Source: Gammaproteobacteria bacterium (GTDB lineage: Bacteria; Pseudomonadota; Gammaproteobacteria; Steroidobacterales; Steroidobacteraceae). Taken from it: a DNA stretch of 64,000 nt. The stretch covers positions 372,001 through 436,000 of the forward strand of contig PKRE01000002.1 in assembly GCA_017577615.1 (NCBI GenBank), read 5' to 3'. Each line of letters begins with the position of its first letter. The stretch's first letter is position 1. Below are positions 34,451-43,858 of this stretch, piece by piece. The position numbers and the translations under genes are program-made. The notes under the pieces were generated by a model, which worked only from the letters and a program-made list of their open reading frames with translations, was not told the DNA's origin and ran no database searches.

Positions 34451-36436
34451 CTAACCCGTGTGTGCGCCGTGCAAGATCAACGGCACGAGCTCCGTGCTTT
34501 CAACGAGCAGACGAGCGCCTTCGAGACTGAGGTGCACCTCGTCGCTGTACAGGAGCGGCTTTCCTGGTGGCTGCTGCGAACATACGCCGTCCGTGCAGAG
34601 CGCGTCGAACACATCGACAAATACCACGTCAGGGAACTCGTACTGCAACCTATCGACAACGCGGTTGTAAGGGGCCATTTCTTGTTCCACCTGGTCCCGA
34701 CTGCGCTGCGGTGCGCAGCGTGTTGTCGGCAAGCGCACTGCGCGCAAGAAGCACGCGGGTGCCGTATCGAATGCCGGTATTTCCCTCAGGTAGATCACGC
34801 GAGAGAAGGGCAGCAGCTCTCGAATCAGAGTTCGCACGCCGTGCTCGAACACTGTTTCCTTCGATTCCTCGGCATCTGCGCCGTTGCGCACGATCCGCAC
34901 ATCGGCTCCGGTCAGCAACGTTGTGCCACTGCCGACAATCACGACGACTTTGGGCTTCACCCGCCGCGCATAGTCGACGAACATCCGCCATACCGGCTCG
35001 CAGTCCTGCTCGTTCAAGTCATACCCAGTGAAACGTATGTCGAGCACGGCTGGACAGCCACCGCGAGCGAGCAGCATGGCCGGGTGCTCGGCGGAAAGAA
35101 AGGAAACTGCTGCCTCGTATACAGTGTGAGCGGTCGAATCGCCCATGAATAGAATCGAAGGCTCGCGCGGACTAGCTGTGCGGCAATAGTTGATCCTCTT
35201 GTCGTGGTTCACGCGTGCCATACACACTGGGTCCGTCGATGGTGCGGTGCCCAGCGCCAGCACGCTGTTGTCGAAGCGCGTGGTCACACCTTGTGCAGCG
35301 TAGACTGCCAGGCCAGCGATGCCTGCCACACCTGCGGCTGCGACCAAGCCCAGATTCACCTTCAAGGCTTTGCGCCGGCGGATCTTGACTTCGATGAAGT
35401 GATAGGTCAGCCCAGCCAATACAACGCTCAACGCAAGCGCTGTGCATCTCACGACAGGCGGAGGAGCCCCAGCATGCACGATGTTGGCAAACGACAAGAG
35501 CGGCCAATGCCAAAGGTACAGCGCGTAGCTGATCAGCCCTGTCCAAACCATCGTACGAGAGCCGAGCACTCGCGTTTGAAACCACTCCGACTCGGGCGAG
35601 ATGATGACCAGGAGCGCTCCGACGACCGGCAACATCGCAACCAAACCGGGGAAGGGCGTGTCGCTGTCGAGCAGCACCACAGAGGCGATGATCATGATCA
35701 CTCCGACGATCGGTAGATGCGATCGGAAGCGGAACTGCTGCAGACGCTGCAGCCTGCTCGTGACGGAAGGCGCCAAGTCGTGCCGTTCTTTGAGCAGCCC
35801 AAGGAGACAACCCGCTCCGAGCTCCCAGAATCGCGTGAACGGGGAGTAGAAATTGGCAATAGGCGCCACGCCAGACAACGCCACGCTCAAGACGAATGAG
35901 CCGACGACGAGCGAGACGCTCACAGCGATCAGCGATCGCGGGTGCTTCCACAGTGAGACCAGCACCGCAGGCCAGAGTAAGTAGAACTGCTCCTCGATTC
36001 CCAGAGACCACAAATGCAGCAGCGGTTTGAATTCTGCTGCCGTATCGAAGTAACCGCTCTCGCGCCAATAGGCGAAGTTGGCTGCGAATAGGGATGCTGC
36101 GGCGACGTGCTTACCGAGCTGCTCGAGCTCGTTCGGTAAAAGCACGAGCCACCCGAGCAACAGCGTCGCGGTGAGCACTAGCACGAGCGCGGGGAACAAT
36201 CGTCGTACGCGCCGCCAGTAAAAGTCCGCGAACGAGAAACTACCGCGCCTCAATTGCCGCGAGATGATACCGGTGATGAGGAATCCGGAGATGACGAAGA
36301 AGACGTCGACACCGACGTAGCCTCCCGTGACGATCTTCGGGAAGGCGTGAAATCCCAGCACGGACAGCACTGCCACGCCCCTCAGCCCGTCGACGGCGGC
36401 GCGATACTCGAGCTCGTGTGAATGGTATGGATGCAT
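34451..36436 (-). CDS. Membrane O-acyltransferase with C-terminal SGNH domain (OafA/YrhL family)
   Basis: 661 residues. The N-terminal part (about 1-370) is an Acyl_transf_3 membrane domain with the family start YRAAVDGLRGVAVLSVLGFH, VDVFFVISGFLITG and ten or more helices. The C-terminal part (about 410-660) is an extracytoplasmic SGNH-like domain (FMGDSTAHTV, VGSGTTL, SDEVHLSLEGA). Such proteins acetylate LPS O-antigen, peptidoglycan or exopolysaccharide. The ATG at 36436 is preferred to an upstream in-frame start because it begins just before the conserved segment. Confidence 0.9.
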   Translation of the reverse strand: MHPYHSHELEYRAAVDGLRGVAVLSVLGFHAFPKIVTGGYVGVDVFFVISGFLITGIISRQLRRGSFSFADFYWRRVRRLFPALVLVLTATLLLGWLVLLPNELEQLGKHVAAASLFAANFAYWRESGYFDTAAEFKPLLHLWSLGIEEQFYLLWPAVLVSLWKHPRSLIAVSVSLVVGSFVLSVALSGVAPIANFYSPFTRFWELGAGCLLGLLKERHDLAPSVTSRLQRLQQFRFRSHLPIVGVIMIIASVVLLDSDTPFPGLVAMLPVVGALLVIISPESEWFQTRVLGSRTMVWTGLISYALYLWHWPLLSFANIVHAGAPPPVVRCTALALSVVLAGLTYHFIEVKIRRRKALKVNLGLVAAAGVAGIAGLAVYAAQGVTTRFDNSVLALGTAPSTDPVCMARVNHDKRINYCRTASPREPSILFMGDSTAHTVYEAAVSFLSAEHPAMLLARGGCPAVLDIRFTGYDLNEQDCEPVWRMFVDYARRVKPKVVVIVGSGTTLLTGADVRIVRNGADAEESKETVFEHGVRTLIRELLPFSRVIYLREIPAFDTAPACFLRAVRLPTTRCAPQRSRDQVEQEMAPYNRVVDRLQYEFPDVVFVDVFDALCTDGVCSQQPPGKPLLYSDEVHLSLEGARLLVESTELVPLILHGAHTG

Positions 36437-36472
36437 CCCTGAATCCTCTTCCTTCCATCCGCGCGGCAGCAT

Positions 36473-36885
36473 TCAGAGGAGATCTACGAGGCTGTCACAA
36501 GAGCCCGCAGGGCGAGCAGAGGTGACGGTCATTCTTGCGTTTGCTCGTATCACGGAGGGCGAATTGCCGTTGCGAACGTATTGCTGTCCTTGCGGCAAGC
36601 AAACCATCATCGGCCTTGCTCGACGTGCCGCCGATTCAAAGTACCCGTTGTTGCGGTCGTTCCGGTAGCAGAATAATGCGGTATGCAGATGTGATCGTTT
36701 GCCTGACGCGTGCAAATGCAGCGGTGCGGTGCCTTATCACTCACACGATGCTTGGGCCAGAGAGCATCGGTATCCGCGGCAGACAAATGCTGCCTCCGAG
36801 CGGGCTTCTTATGGATGGCCGAAGATCGACGGGAACAGTTAATCGTTGCCATCCTCATCAGCTTCCCTGCATGTGTCGAGCGCGG
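36473..36885. other. Intergenic region upstream of the acyltransferase
   Basis: About 410 bp with no convincing gene on either strand. It separates the cytochrome-porin gene (ends 36886) from the acyltransferase gene (starts 36436), both minus-strand. No strong hairpin, repeat or RNA gene was seen; it probably holds the acyltransferase promoter. Confidence 0.35.
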
Positions 36886-38169
36886 CTAGTACGCGGCGTC
36901 CAAGCCTATCAGCACATAGTGTTCCTTCGTTTGGTGTCCCACGAACGGTGGACCGCCCTTATCTTGGCTCAACAAGTCCACATTCGCCTCAATGATCGCG
37001 CGGATGTTACGCATGAAATAGTACGACGCCGAGAAAGTAACAGAGTTGATTGCGATGCCTTCGAAGATCGTTCCGGATTCATCAAAGTCGTCGGCCTCGG
37101 CGTAGTTGTAGAGAAGCGAAAAGGCCCATCGCTCGCCATGCAGATAATCGACGCCCGCAAAGCCGCCGAACCATTCATAGTCCTTCCCAGGAAACGTATC
37201 CAGGAAATCCTCCCAGCGATTCCAGAGCCCTTGCACGTACCAATGCACGTTGCCTTGAGCGGTTCCGGCCAGATCGATACCTAGAATCTGCTTGTCCGTG
37301 TCCCGAGCTCCAAGTTCCTCACCGGTCGCGCCAGCGGCGCTGCGCTGTTTGCCCATCAGCCCGAAAATGCCGACACCCACGGATCCTATTTCGACACCGA
37401 CGCGGCCAAAGACCGTCTTATCGGCATCGTTGTCGAAGAGCCGATCCGGACGACGAAAACCGGGGCTGTTGATCGGGAAGTTTTGCTCGATCCCATTACC
37501 GTTGACGAAGCCGACAGCCACGTCAAGTGGCCCGACACCGCGGTCGAAAAGCAGTCCTCGATCGTACGTCACACCCGCCGCGCGGTAAGCATAGAAGTCC
37601 TGAAAGGGAAGCCGGATTTCGCGCGGGAACATCAAGTCGGACACTTGAAACTGCCCAAGCTGCACACCGATGCCGCTACCGAACAGATCGTCGTGCCGAA
37701 ACCACGCATCCTCGATGAGCGTCTCGCCGTTGCCACCCTTCTCAGCAAAGATGCCGTAGAAGTAGAACGTGATGTGGTCAGACAACGGCGCACTCGAGAT
37801 CAGCTTGATGAGGTAGGGCGCCTGGAAGTCAAAGTCCGAATCAGCATTGGTGGTGCCCGTCAAGGGATCGAGACTTGCCGCCTCGTCACGTCCTTGGACG
37901 AATGCCTGGGCGCGTATGGCGAGAGGAAGCGACTTGGGCAATGCGAGACGCGTGTCCTTGAGATCCAGCATCGTCTCGCGCCATTGCGGCAGCCGAAAGT
38001 TCATCGCTGCAAATTCGTCGCCGAAACGATTCAGCCGCGGGAAGGCATCGTGACACGCGACGCAACTGATGTTGTACTGCCGCGCGAACGCGGGCATCCC
38101 GAACGCGACGTCGGAGACGAAGCCGAGCAGAATGAGCAGTACGCCGGTACACGTCGGTCGCTGCAGCAT
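36886..38169 (-). CDS. Monoheme cytochrome-porin fusion (outer-membrane barrel)
   Basis: 427 residues: signal peptide ending near FARQ, then one CXXCH haem site (ISCVACHDAFPRLNRFGDEF, near residue 36), and a long beta-rich domain with alternating hydrophobic strands and a C-terminal aromatic residue (VLIGLDAAY), typical of an outer-membrane barrel. The FARQ..CxxCH..FPxLNxFGxxF arrangement is like the haem segment of Cyc2-type fused cytochrome-porins. The maturation machinery is encoded at 926-7847. It may carry electrons across the outer membrane; the substrate is unknown. A direct-repeat promoter element lies upstream. Confidence 0.8.
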   Translation of the reverse strand: MLQRPTCTGVLLILLGFVSDVAFGMPAFARQYNISCVACHDAFPRLNRFGDEFAAMNFRLPQWRETMLDLKDTRLALPKSLPLAIRAQAFVQGRDEAASLDPLTGTTNADSDFDFQAPYLIKLISSAPLSDHITFYFYGIFAEKGGNGETLIEDAWFRHDDLFGSGIGVQLGQFQVSDLMFPREIRLPFQDFYAYRAAGVTYDRGLLFDRGVGPLDVAVGFVNGNGIEQNFPINSPGFRRPDRLFDNDADKTVFGRVGVEIGSVGVGIFGLMGKQRSAAGATGEELGARDTDKQILGIDLAGTAQGNVHWYVQGLWNRWEDFLDTFPGKDYEWFGGFAGVDYLHGERWAFSLLYNYAEADDFDESGTIFEGIAINSVTFSASYYFMRNIRAIIEANVDLLSQDKGGPPFVGHQTKEHYVLIGLDAAY

Positions 38170-38510
38170 GAGAGCTCTCCGCCAACACGTCTCGCCGATG
38201 AACGAAACGAGATAAGAGCATACAAGTCCGTATGGTTCCGTAATGGTTCGGAGTTTCTGACTACTTCCGCGGGCTTAAGCACTCCCCGATACGTGCCGCC
38301 TTATGCAGAGAGAAGCGTAGAAAGATCGTGTCGCTGCGCTGCAGCCACAGGAGCTTGACATGCTGAATCACCACGTCCTTACCGCGGCGCAGTTCTGCCC
38401 AGCGGCCCTGAAGCAGTCGAGATGCCGATGCCAGCCCGGAAGGTAAGTCCCGCGCGCTGGCATTTGACATTCGAGCGGGGTCCAGCGATTCCGTCTGACG
38501 CGCTCTTCAC
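38170..38510. other. Divergent intergenic region upstream of cytochrome-porin
   Basis: About 340 bp between the cytochrome-porin start and the plus-strand FliK-like gene. It has a PhoB-like direct repeat near 38232-38249 but no convincing gene. A palindromic or terminator-like element was not seen. Confidence 0.4.
38217..38249 (-). promoter_or_regulatory. OmpR/PhoB-like direct repeat and -10
   Basis: On the minus strand GAACCAT-TACG-GAACCAT: two identical 7-mers with a 4-bp spacer (11-bp period), the same geometry as Pho boxes bound by OmpR/PhoB-family regulators. Nine bases further is TATGCT, a plausible -10, and the cytochrome-porin start follows about 50 bp after. The identity of the regulator is not known. 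Confidence 0.45.
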
Positions 38511-39488
38511 ATGAAGGTCGAACGCATTTCCGGTGTAGTGCAGACACGAGGACCGCAAGGCCACACCGAGCCACGTCCGGCTCCAGGGCAGTCGTTGCTG
38601 CTGACTTATGCCGAAGAAGCAGGTGCGGAGCACATCGCCACATTGAGTAACGGCATGACCTTGCGTCTGACAGGGCTCGGACGCTGGCAGCGCGAGCTCC
38701 GTCCCGGCGATGCATTGCGCGTACGTGTGCTCTCCAACGACCCGGTGCTCGAGCTCGAGGTGGAGTCCGGGCCAATTCGTAGCGGAACTCGCGGAGCCAT
38801 CGACGAGGACGGTCCAGCAGCGATGAGCCGCCATGCAGCCATGCGGATCGATCAAGCGGCGCTGCGGCGAATGACTTGGCTTGCGCCGAACCCGGCCGCG
38901 CTCGCCAAATCGTGGCACGATCTCGCGCTCGAGCGTTGGGGGGCACGTGTCGTCCTGGGCCGAGGCAGCCACGAGGCGTACACGACGATGCAAGGACCGC
39001 CGCCATTTCGTGAGCCACCCGGTACGCCACAGGGCACCGTGCTCGAGCGCTGGCTATTGCCAGTATATGCCTGGGGTGGCACCCAGATGATGCTTGGGTT
39101 GATCTACAGTAAGGATCGCGAACGCAAGGGTCGAGTGGCGCGCGCACGCAGCCCGCTCTTGCGACTGGAGCTGTCGTCACCGACGCTCGGACCGCTCGTG
39201 CTGCACGTTCACTGGCTCGCAGGCGGAATCGATTTAACGATCTCAGTCAAGGAACAGCGCGCTGCCAAGGTGGTACGCGAGGCGTTGCCGAACATCGCGC
39301 GCACGTTGTTGGACGCCAGCCTCGCACTGGCGGATCTGCGCCTCACTCACGATGACGCGGTGATTGCACGCATCGATGCGGACAAGCTGCGACCGCGCAC
39401 GATACCCCTTGCGACCCCGCGCTCGTTGCTCCCGTTGTTTCGTGCGCTAGCCGAAACCGCGATTATCCTGGTGCAGCTCGTTCCGTAG
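38511..39488 (+). CDS. FliK-like hook-length-control-domain protein
   Basis: 325 residues. The C-terminal part (about 220-285) has TLGPLVLHVHWLAGGIDLTI and the following long helix with LPNIARTLLDASLALADLRL, which fits the pattern of the FliK C-terminal domain (lxxLGxVxVxVxxxxxxVxVxFxAE...LRxxLxxxGLxL). The N-terminal half is a mixed region without a recognised domain. It is tail-to-tail with flhA (69 bp apart) and is separate from the canonical fliK at 54188. It may be a second hook or export-related factor. Confidence 0.55.
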   Translation: MKVERISGVVQTRGPQGHTEPRPAPGQSLLLTYAEEAGAEHIATLSNGMTLRLTGLGRWQRELRPGDALRVRVLSNDPVLELEVESGPIRSGTRGAIDEDGPAAMSRHAAMRIDQAALRRMTWLAPNPAALAKSWHDLALERWGARVVLGRGSHEAYTTMQGPPPFREPPGTPQGTVLERWLLPVYAWGGTQMMLGLIYSKDRERKGRVARARSPLLRLELSSPTLGPLVLHVHWLAGGIDLTISVKEQRAAKVVREALPNIARTLLDASLALADLRLTHDDAVIARIDADKLRPRTIPLATPRSLLPLFRALAETAIILVQLVP

Positions 39489-39556
39489 GACCGGCGCTGG
39501 AGAATGAAGCATCGGCGCGCGATCGTATCCGCAGCCCCAAGCCCCAACCCTGAAAA

Positions 39557-41644
39557 TTACCCAAGCGATCCAATGATGCTGACGTCGCGATGCTCCGGAA
39601 TCTCGTTGTACGACAGGACGGTGAGGCCTGGTGCGAACAGGCGCGCATAGCGGGCAAGGAGCGGCCGGATTTGCGGCATCACGATCAGCAGTGGCGGCGT
39701 GCCCTGCTGCTTCATCTGCTCGCGCACGATTGGCATGTTGACCTGCAGCTGCGACAGCACGTTCGGATCGATCGGATAGTTGTCGAGCGCGACCTTGCCT
39801 TGCTGGCTCGCTTGATTCAACGAGTTGAGCAGTATGTTCTCCAGCTCGCCGCTCAGATTGAAGGCCTTCATCTGTGTCGAGTGGCCCACCAGGGATGCAA
39901 CGATCTCGCGCCGTAACGTGCAGCGCACTTCTGCAGCGAGCAGGATTGGATCCTTCGTCGTCTCGGAAGCCTCCAGCAACGTCGTCGCAATTGGCACGAT
40001 GTCCTTCAGCGATACGTTCTCGGCAAGCAACAGACGGAACACTTTGAGCATTTGACTGTGCGTGAGCGCTTTCTCGAGCGATGCGGCCAGCTTCGGGGCA
40101 AGCACGGCAAGACGCTCCAATAGCGCAGACACGTCCTCGTGCCGTATCAACTCCGGAAGATGCTCGCGCACGAGCTTCGAGACATGCGTGGCGATGACAG
40201 TCGCGGCGTCGACCACTTGATAGCCGAGCCCCAGAGCGTTGGCGCGATCATCTGGGGCGATCCACCACACCGGCATCCCATAGGCCGGATCCGTCCCAGG
40301 GATCCCGTCGAGATCACCGTAAACCTGCGCGGAGGCAATGGCCATGAGCCGTTCCGGAAAGACCTCCGCAGTCGCAATCGGCGTGCCGCGCAACAGCACC
40401 GAATAATGCGAGGGCTTGAGCGATAGGTCGTCCCGTGCTGGGATAGTGGGCAACAACACACCCATCGCTTCACTGAGGGTCTGACGCACGCCCTTCAAAC
40501 GCTTGTTGAGCGGTGCACCTTGAGTCGGATCGATGAGCGGTGCGAGCTTGTAGCCGACGGCAACCGAGATTGGCTCGACGAACGGCAAGCTGCGCCAGTC
40601 GAGCTCGGGCGCTTCCTGCGTGAGCAGCGCGGCTTCCGTCGCCGCCGCTTCTGCTGGCTTCTCCGCCGCTCGGCGATCCATGCGCCAGGCCGCAAAACCC
40701 AGCACCGCGCCGAAAGCCAGAAAAGTGAGCCACGGCATGCCTGGGATCAAGCCCAGGACGATCATCATGCCGGCTGCGCCATAGAGCACACCCGGCGATG
40801 CGAGCAGCTGCGAGCCGACCTGTTGCTCGAAATCCGCGTTGGATTCGTTGACGCGCGTGACGATGATTGCTGCCGAAGCCGCCAGCAGCAATGCAGGGAT
40901 CTGCGCGACCAAGCCATCGCCGATCGTCAGCAACCCATAGACCTGAAAGGCCTCGCCGAACGACAAGTCGTGCATCAGCGCGCCGATCGCGACGCCGCCG
41001 GTGAGGTTGATCAGCAAGATCAGAATGCAGGCGATGGCGTCGCCGCGCACGAACTTCGAGGCACCGTCCATCGCCCCGTAGAAATCGGCTTCGATCGCCA
41101 CCTCGCGCCGTCGTGCCAAGGCCTGCTCTTGATTGATGAGACCGGCATTCAAGTCGGCATCGATCGCCATCTGTTTGCCCGGCAGCGCATCGAGCGTGAA
41201 GCGCGCAGACACCTCGGAGATGCGCTCGGCGCCCTTGGTGACCACGACGAAGTTGATGATCGTCAGGATCACGAACACGACCAGGCCGACGACGAAATTG
41301 CTGCCAATGACGACCTGACCGAAAGCCTCGATGACTTGGCCGGCTGCGTGCGTGCCTTCGTGACCGTGGAGCAGCACGACCCGTGTCGATGCCACGTTGA
41401 GCGCAAGTCGCAGCAACGTCGCCCCGAGAATGACCGTCGGGAAGACCGCGAAGTCGAGCGGCCGACGCGTGGTCACGCTCGCGAGCACGACGATGAGCGC
41501 CAGCACGATGTTGAACGTGAACAACACGTCCAGCACGCGCGGTGGTAGCGGCAGCACGATCATCGCCAACAACGCGAGCAGGAACAGCGGCGTCGCAATG
41601 CGATGGCGCCGTAACTCGATCAGGATGCGAGTGAATGCGTTCAT
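39557..41644 (-). CDS. flhA: Flagellar export gate protein FlhA
   Basis: 695-residue inner-membrane export component. The FHIPEP-family signature region (RRPLDFAVFPTVILGATLLRLALNVAST in two pieces, then GHEGTHAAGQVIEAFGQVVI) lies near residues 60-120, with seven or eight helices to about 320. The cytoplasmic domain follows to the C-terminus. It is the last gene of the fliMNPQR-flhBA unit and begins 7 bp after flhB. The order flhA-flhB-fliR-Q-P-N-M matches lateral Flag-2 loci. Confidence 0.96.
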   Translation of the reverse strand: MNAFTRILIELRRHRIATPLFLLALLAMIVLPLPPRVLDVLFTFNIVLALIVVLASVTTRRPLDFAVFPTVILGATLLRLALNVASTRVVLLHGHEGTHAAGQVIEAFGQVVIGSNFVVGLVVFVILTIINFVVVTKGAERISEVSARFTLDALPGKQMAIDADLNAGLINQEQALARRREVAIEADFYGAMDGASKFVRGDAIACILILLINLTGGVAIGALMHDLSFGEAFQVYGLLTIGDGLVAQIPALLLAASAAIIVTRVNESNADFEQQVGSQLLASPGVLYGAAGMMIVLGLIPGMPWLTFLAFGAVLGFAAWRMDRRAAEKPAEAAATEAALLTQEAPELDWRSLPFVEPISVAVGYKLAPLIDPTQGAPLNKRLKGVRQTLSEAMGVLLPTIPARDDLSLKPSHYSVLLRGTPIATAEVFPERLMAIASAQVYGDLDGIPGTDPAYGMPVWWIAPDDRANALGLGYQVVDAATVIATHVSKLVREHLPELIRHEDVSALLERLAVLAPKLAASLEKALTHSQMLKVFRLLLAENVSLKDIVPIATTLLEASETTKDPILLAAEVRCTLRREIVASLVGHSTQMKAFNLSGELENILLNSLNQASQQGKVALDNYPIDPNVLSQLQVNMPIVREQMKQQGTPPLLIVMPQIRPLLARYARLFAPGLTVLSYNEIPEHRDVSIIGSLG

Positions 41645-41651
41645 ACCAACA

Positions 41652-42779
41652 TCACGTCAAATGCTCGGGCACCGGCAAGTCGACGGGCAGCTCCGGCGGC
41701 GAGGGTCTGGCGCCGTTACGAAAGGCCTTGATCTGCAAGACGTAGCTCAAGACACGCGCCACCGCCTGATACAGCGCCGCCGGAATCTGCTGGTTGACTT
41801 GGCTGGTGTTGTAGATGGCGCGCGCAAGCGGCGGTGCCGAGACCACTTCCACGTCGTGCAACTTCGCCAGGTGGCGAATATAGAGCGCCATCTCGTCGAC
41901 GCCTTTGGCCACCACGAATGGCGCTTCGGCGCGCTTCTCGTCGTACTTGAGCGCCACCGCATAATGCTGTGGGTTGACAATCACGACGTCCGCCGTCGGC
42001 ACCGCCTTACGCAAGCCATGGCGTGCAATCTGAGCCTGCAATTGGCGGATACGCTGGCGGACCTCGGGACGCCCCTCGTTTGTCTTGTGCTCTTCCTTCA
42101 CCTCGCGCTTGCTCATTCGCTGCTCGCGCAGAAACACGATCGACTGCACGGGCAGGTCGATGATCGCGAACACGATGAACACCGCGCACAGCGCCATCAC
42201 GCCCTCCAGCATCAGATCCGCGCCGACGATCAGTGCTTCGTTCAACGAGAGCGATTGGATCCGCAGGAACTCCCCGACATTGGACCGTGCCATGTAGTAG
42301 AGCACTGCGAGCAAAGCGACGGCTTTCAGAGCGGAGGTCACCGTGTGGATCACATGTTTCATCGAGAAGATGCGCTGGAAGTACTTGAGCGGGTTGATGC
42401 GTTCCAGCTTCGGTGCCAGCGGCGCGGCGCTCATCACCCAGCCGCCGGGATACAGGGAGGCGAGTGCGACGATCACCGGCACGGCGAACAACGGCACCGC
42501 CATCTTCAGGATCAGCTTCATCGCGGTCGCAAACTGAACGGACCAGATGTTCTCCAACTCTCCCGGGCGGGCGAGGGCAGGGGCGAAGCTCTGCGCGAAC
42601 AACAGGCGAAACTGCTCTAGAAACCAGGGCATGAGCAGCACCAGCAGCTGCAGACAAACGAAGATGCCGACAGCGGTCGCCCAGTCACGCGAGCGCGCAA
42701 CGTGTCCCTTCTCGCGCACTTTGCGCAGCTTGTGCGGGGTGGCTTTTTCACTCTTGTCCTCTTGCCGTTCTTCGCTCAT
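41652..42779 (-). CDS. flhB: Flagellar export switch protein FlhB
   Basis: 375 residues. The N-terminus (EDKSEKATPHKLRKVREKGHVARSRD) is typical, four helices follow, and a cytoplasmic domain carries the autocleavage site. The site reads VIVNPQHYAVALKYD; the family normally has NPTH. Cleavage between Asn and Pro is needed to switch export from hook to filament substrates. Start ATG at 42779 overlaps the fliR stop. The frame stays open further upstream, but this start is set by the conserved SEKTEKATPKKL-type beginning. Confidence 0.93.
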   Translation of the reverse strand: MSEERQEDKSEKATPHKLRKVREKGHVARSRDWATAVGIFVCLQLLVLLMPWFLEQFRLLFAQSFAPALARPGELENIWSVQFATAMKLILKMAVPLFAVPVIVALASLYPGGWVMSAAPLAPKLERINPLKYFQRIFSMKHVIHTVTSALKAVALLAVLYYMARSNVGEFLRIQSLSLNEALIVGADLMLEGVMALCAVFIVFAIIDLPVQSIVFLREQRMSKREVKEEHKTNEGRPEVRQRIRQLQAQIARHGLRKAVPTADVVIVNPQHYAVALKYDEKRAEAPFVVAKGVDEMALYIRHLAKLHDVEVVSAPPLARAIYNTSQVNQQIPAALYQAVARVLSYVLQIKAFRNGARPSPPELPVDLPVPEHLT

Positions 42780-43558
42780 ACCACACCCGTCTGGCGCATG
42801 CCTTGCGACAGCATATCGAGCACGCGATGAACGAGCCGGACATAGTGCTCGGGAATCGTTCGCACGATATAACCGAGCATGAAGAGGCCGAACACGATCA
42901 CCACCGAGAATCCAAGCGCGAACAAGTTGAACGTCGGAGCGACGCGATTGAGGAAGCCGAACCCGAGCTGCACGACCATGGCGGAGAAGATCACCGGAAC
43001 GGCAAGCAACAGTGCAGCCGCAAAGACCCACGCCACGTTATAGGCAATACGCTCCAGTGTCAGAAAATCGAGGCCGCCTCCGACGGGCCAGGCTTGAAAG
43101 CTCGCGCCGAGAACGCTGGCGAGCACGACATGCCCATCGATGGCAAAGAACACATAGATGCACAAGACGTAGAGCAGAGCCGATACGACATCAGAGGAAG
43201 CGCCAGTGATCGGGTCGTTCATCACCGCCATAGCGAGGCCCATCTGCGAGGAGATGACGAAGCCGAGCACCATCACGATCGCCATCGTCAGATGAAAGGC
43301 AAGACCGATCGCCAGACCGATCAAGGCTTGCTCGGCTGTCAGCACGACTGCATGCAGGGAGAACGGCTCGATGGCGATCGTCGGTGCTGCAACGGGCAGC
43401 AAGACGATAGCCAGCACGAGCGACAGCAGAACCCGTACGCTGACGGGCAAGAGGTGCTCACCCAGCAGCGGCGCGGCACTGAACATCGCCAAGACGCGAC
43501 AGAACGGCCACCAGAGTGCCGTGAGCAGCGAGGGCAGCTTACTGAGCACGAGTTCCAT
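42776..43558 (-). CDS. fliR: Flagellar export protein FliR
   Basis: 260-residue polytopic export-apparatus protein, with RVLAMFSAAPLLGEHLLPVSVR near residue 20 and the usual later helices. With FliP and FliQ it forms the export pore. It begins 18 bp after fliQ and overlaps flhB by ATGA. Confidence 0.93.
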   Translation of the reverse strand: MELVLSKLPSLLTALWWPFCRVLAMFSAAPLLGEHLLPVSVRVLLSLVLAIVLLPVAAPTIAIEPFSLHAVVLTAEQALIGLAIGLAFHLTMAIVMVLGFVISSQMGLAMAVMNDPITGASSDVVSALLYVLCIYVFFAIDGHVVLASVLGASFQAWPVGGGLDFLTLERIAYNVAWVFAAALLLAVPVIFSAMVVQLGFGFLNRVAPTFNLFALGFSVVIVFGLFMLGYIVRTIPEHYVRLVHRVLDMLSQGMRQTGVV

Positions 43559-43576
43559 GGTGGCCCGTCCTGCAGT

Positions 43577-43846
43577 TCAGCCGACGAGGGTTGGCGCTCG
43601 CCGAAAGACCTCCACGCAAAAGTCCATCAGCGCATTGAACAGCCAGTGACCGGCGAGGGCGATGGCGAGCAATGTGACCAGCAGCCGCGGCAAGAAGCTC
43701 AGCGTCTGCTCGTTGATCTGAGTGGCCGCTTGAAAGATACCCATCAGCAGGCCGACGATCATGCCGGGAGCGATGAGCACCGCCACAATCAACATGATCA
43801 GTTTGAGGGCGTGGCTGATCAGATCGACGGCAACGTCCGCGGTCAT
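43577..43846 (-). CDS. fliQ: Flagellar export protein FliQ
   Basis: 89-residue protein with two hydrophobic helices (ALKLIMLIVAVLIAPGMIVGLL and LLVTLLAIALAGHWLF) around the conserved FQAATQINEQTLSFLPR, exactly as in FliQ. Four copies join FliP and FliR in the export gate. It lies 12 bp after fliP on the same strand. Confidence 0.95.
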   Translation of the reverse strand: MTADVAVDLISHALKLIMLIVAVLIAPGMIVGLLMGIFQAATQINEQTLSFLPRLLVTLLAIALAGHWLFNALMDFCVEVFRRAPTLVG

Positions 43847-43858
43847 TCCTGCACCCGA

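Noticed and set aside
40520..41548. 342-codon plus-strand frame opposite flhA
   Set aside because: It is antisense to a well-conserved gene and has the Arg/His/Gln-rich composition of a shadow frame.
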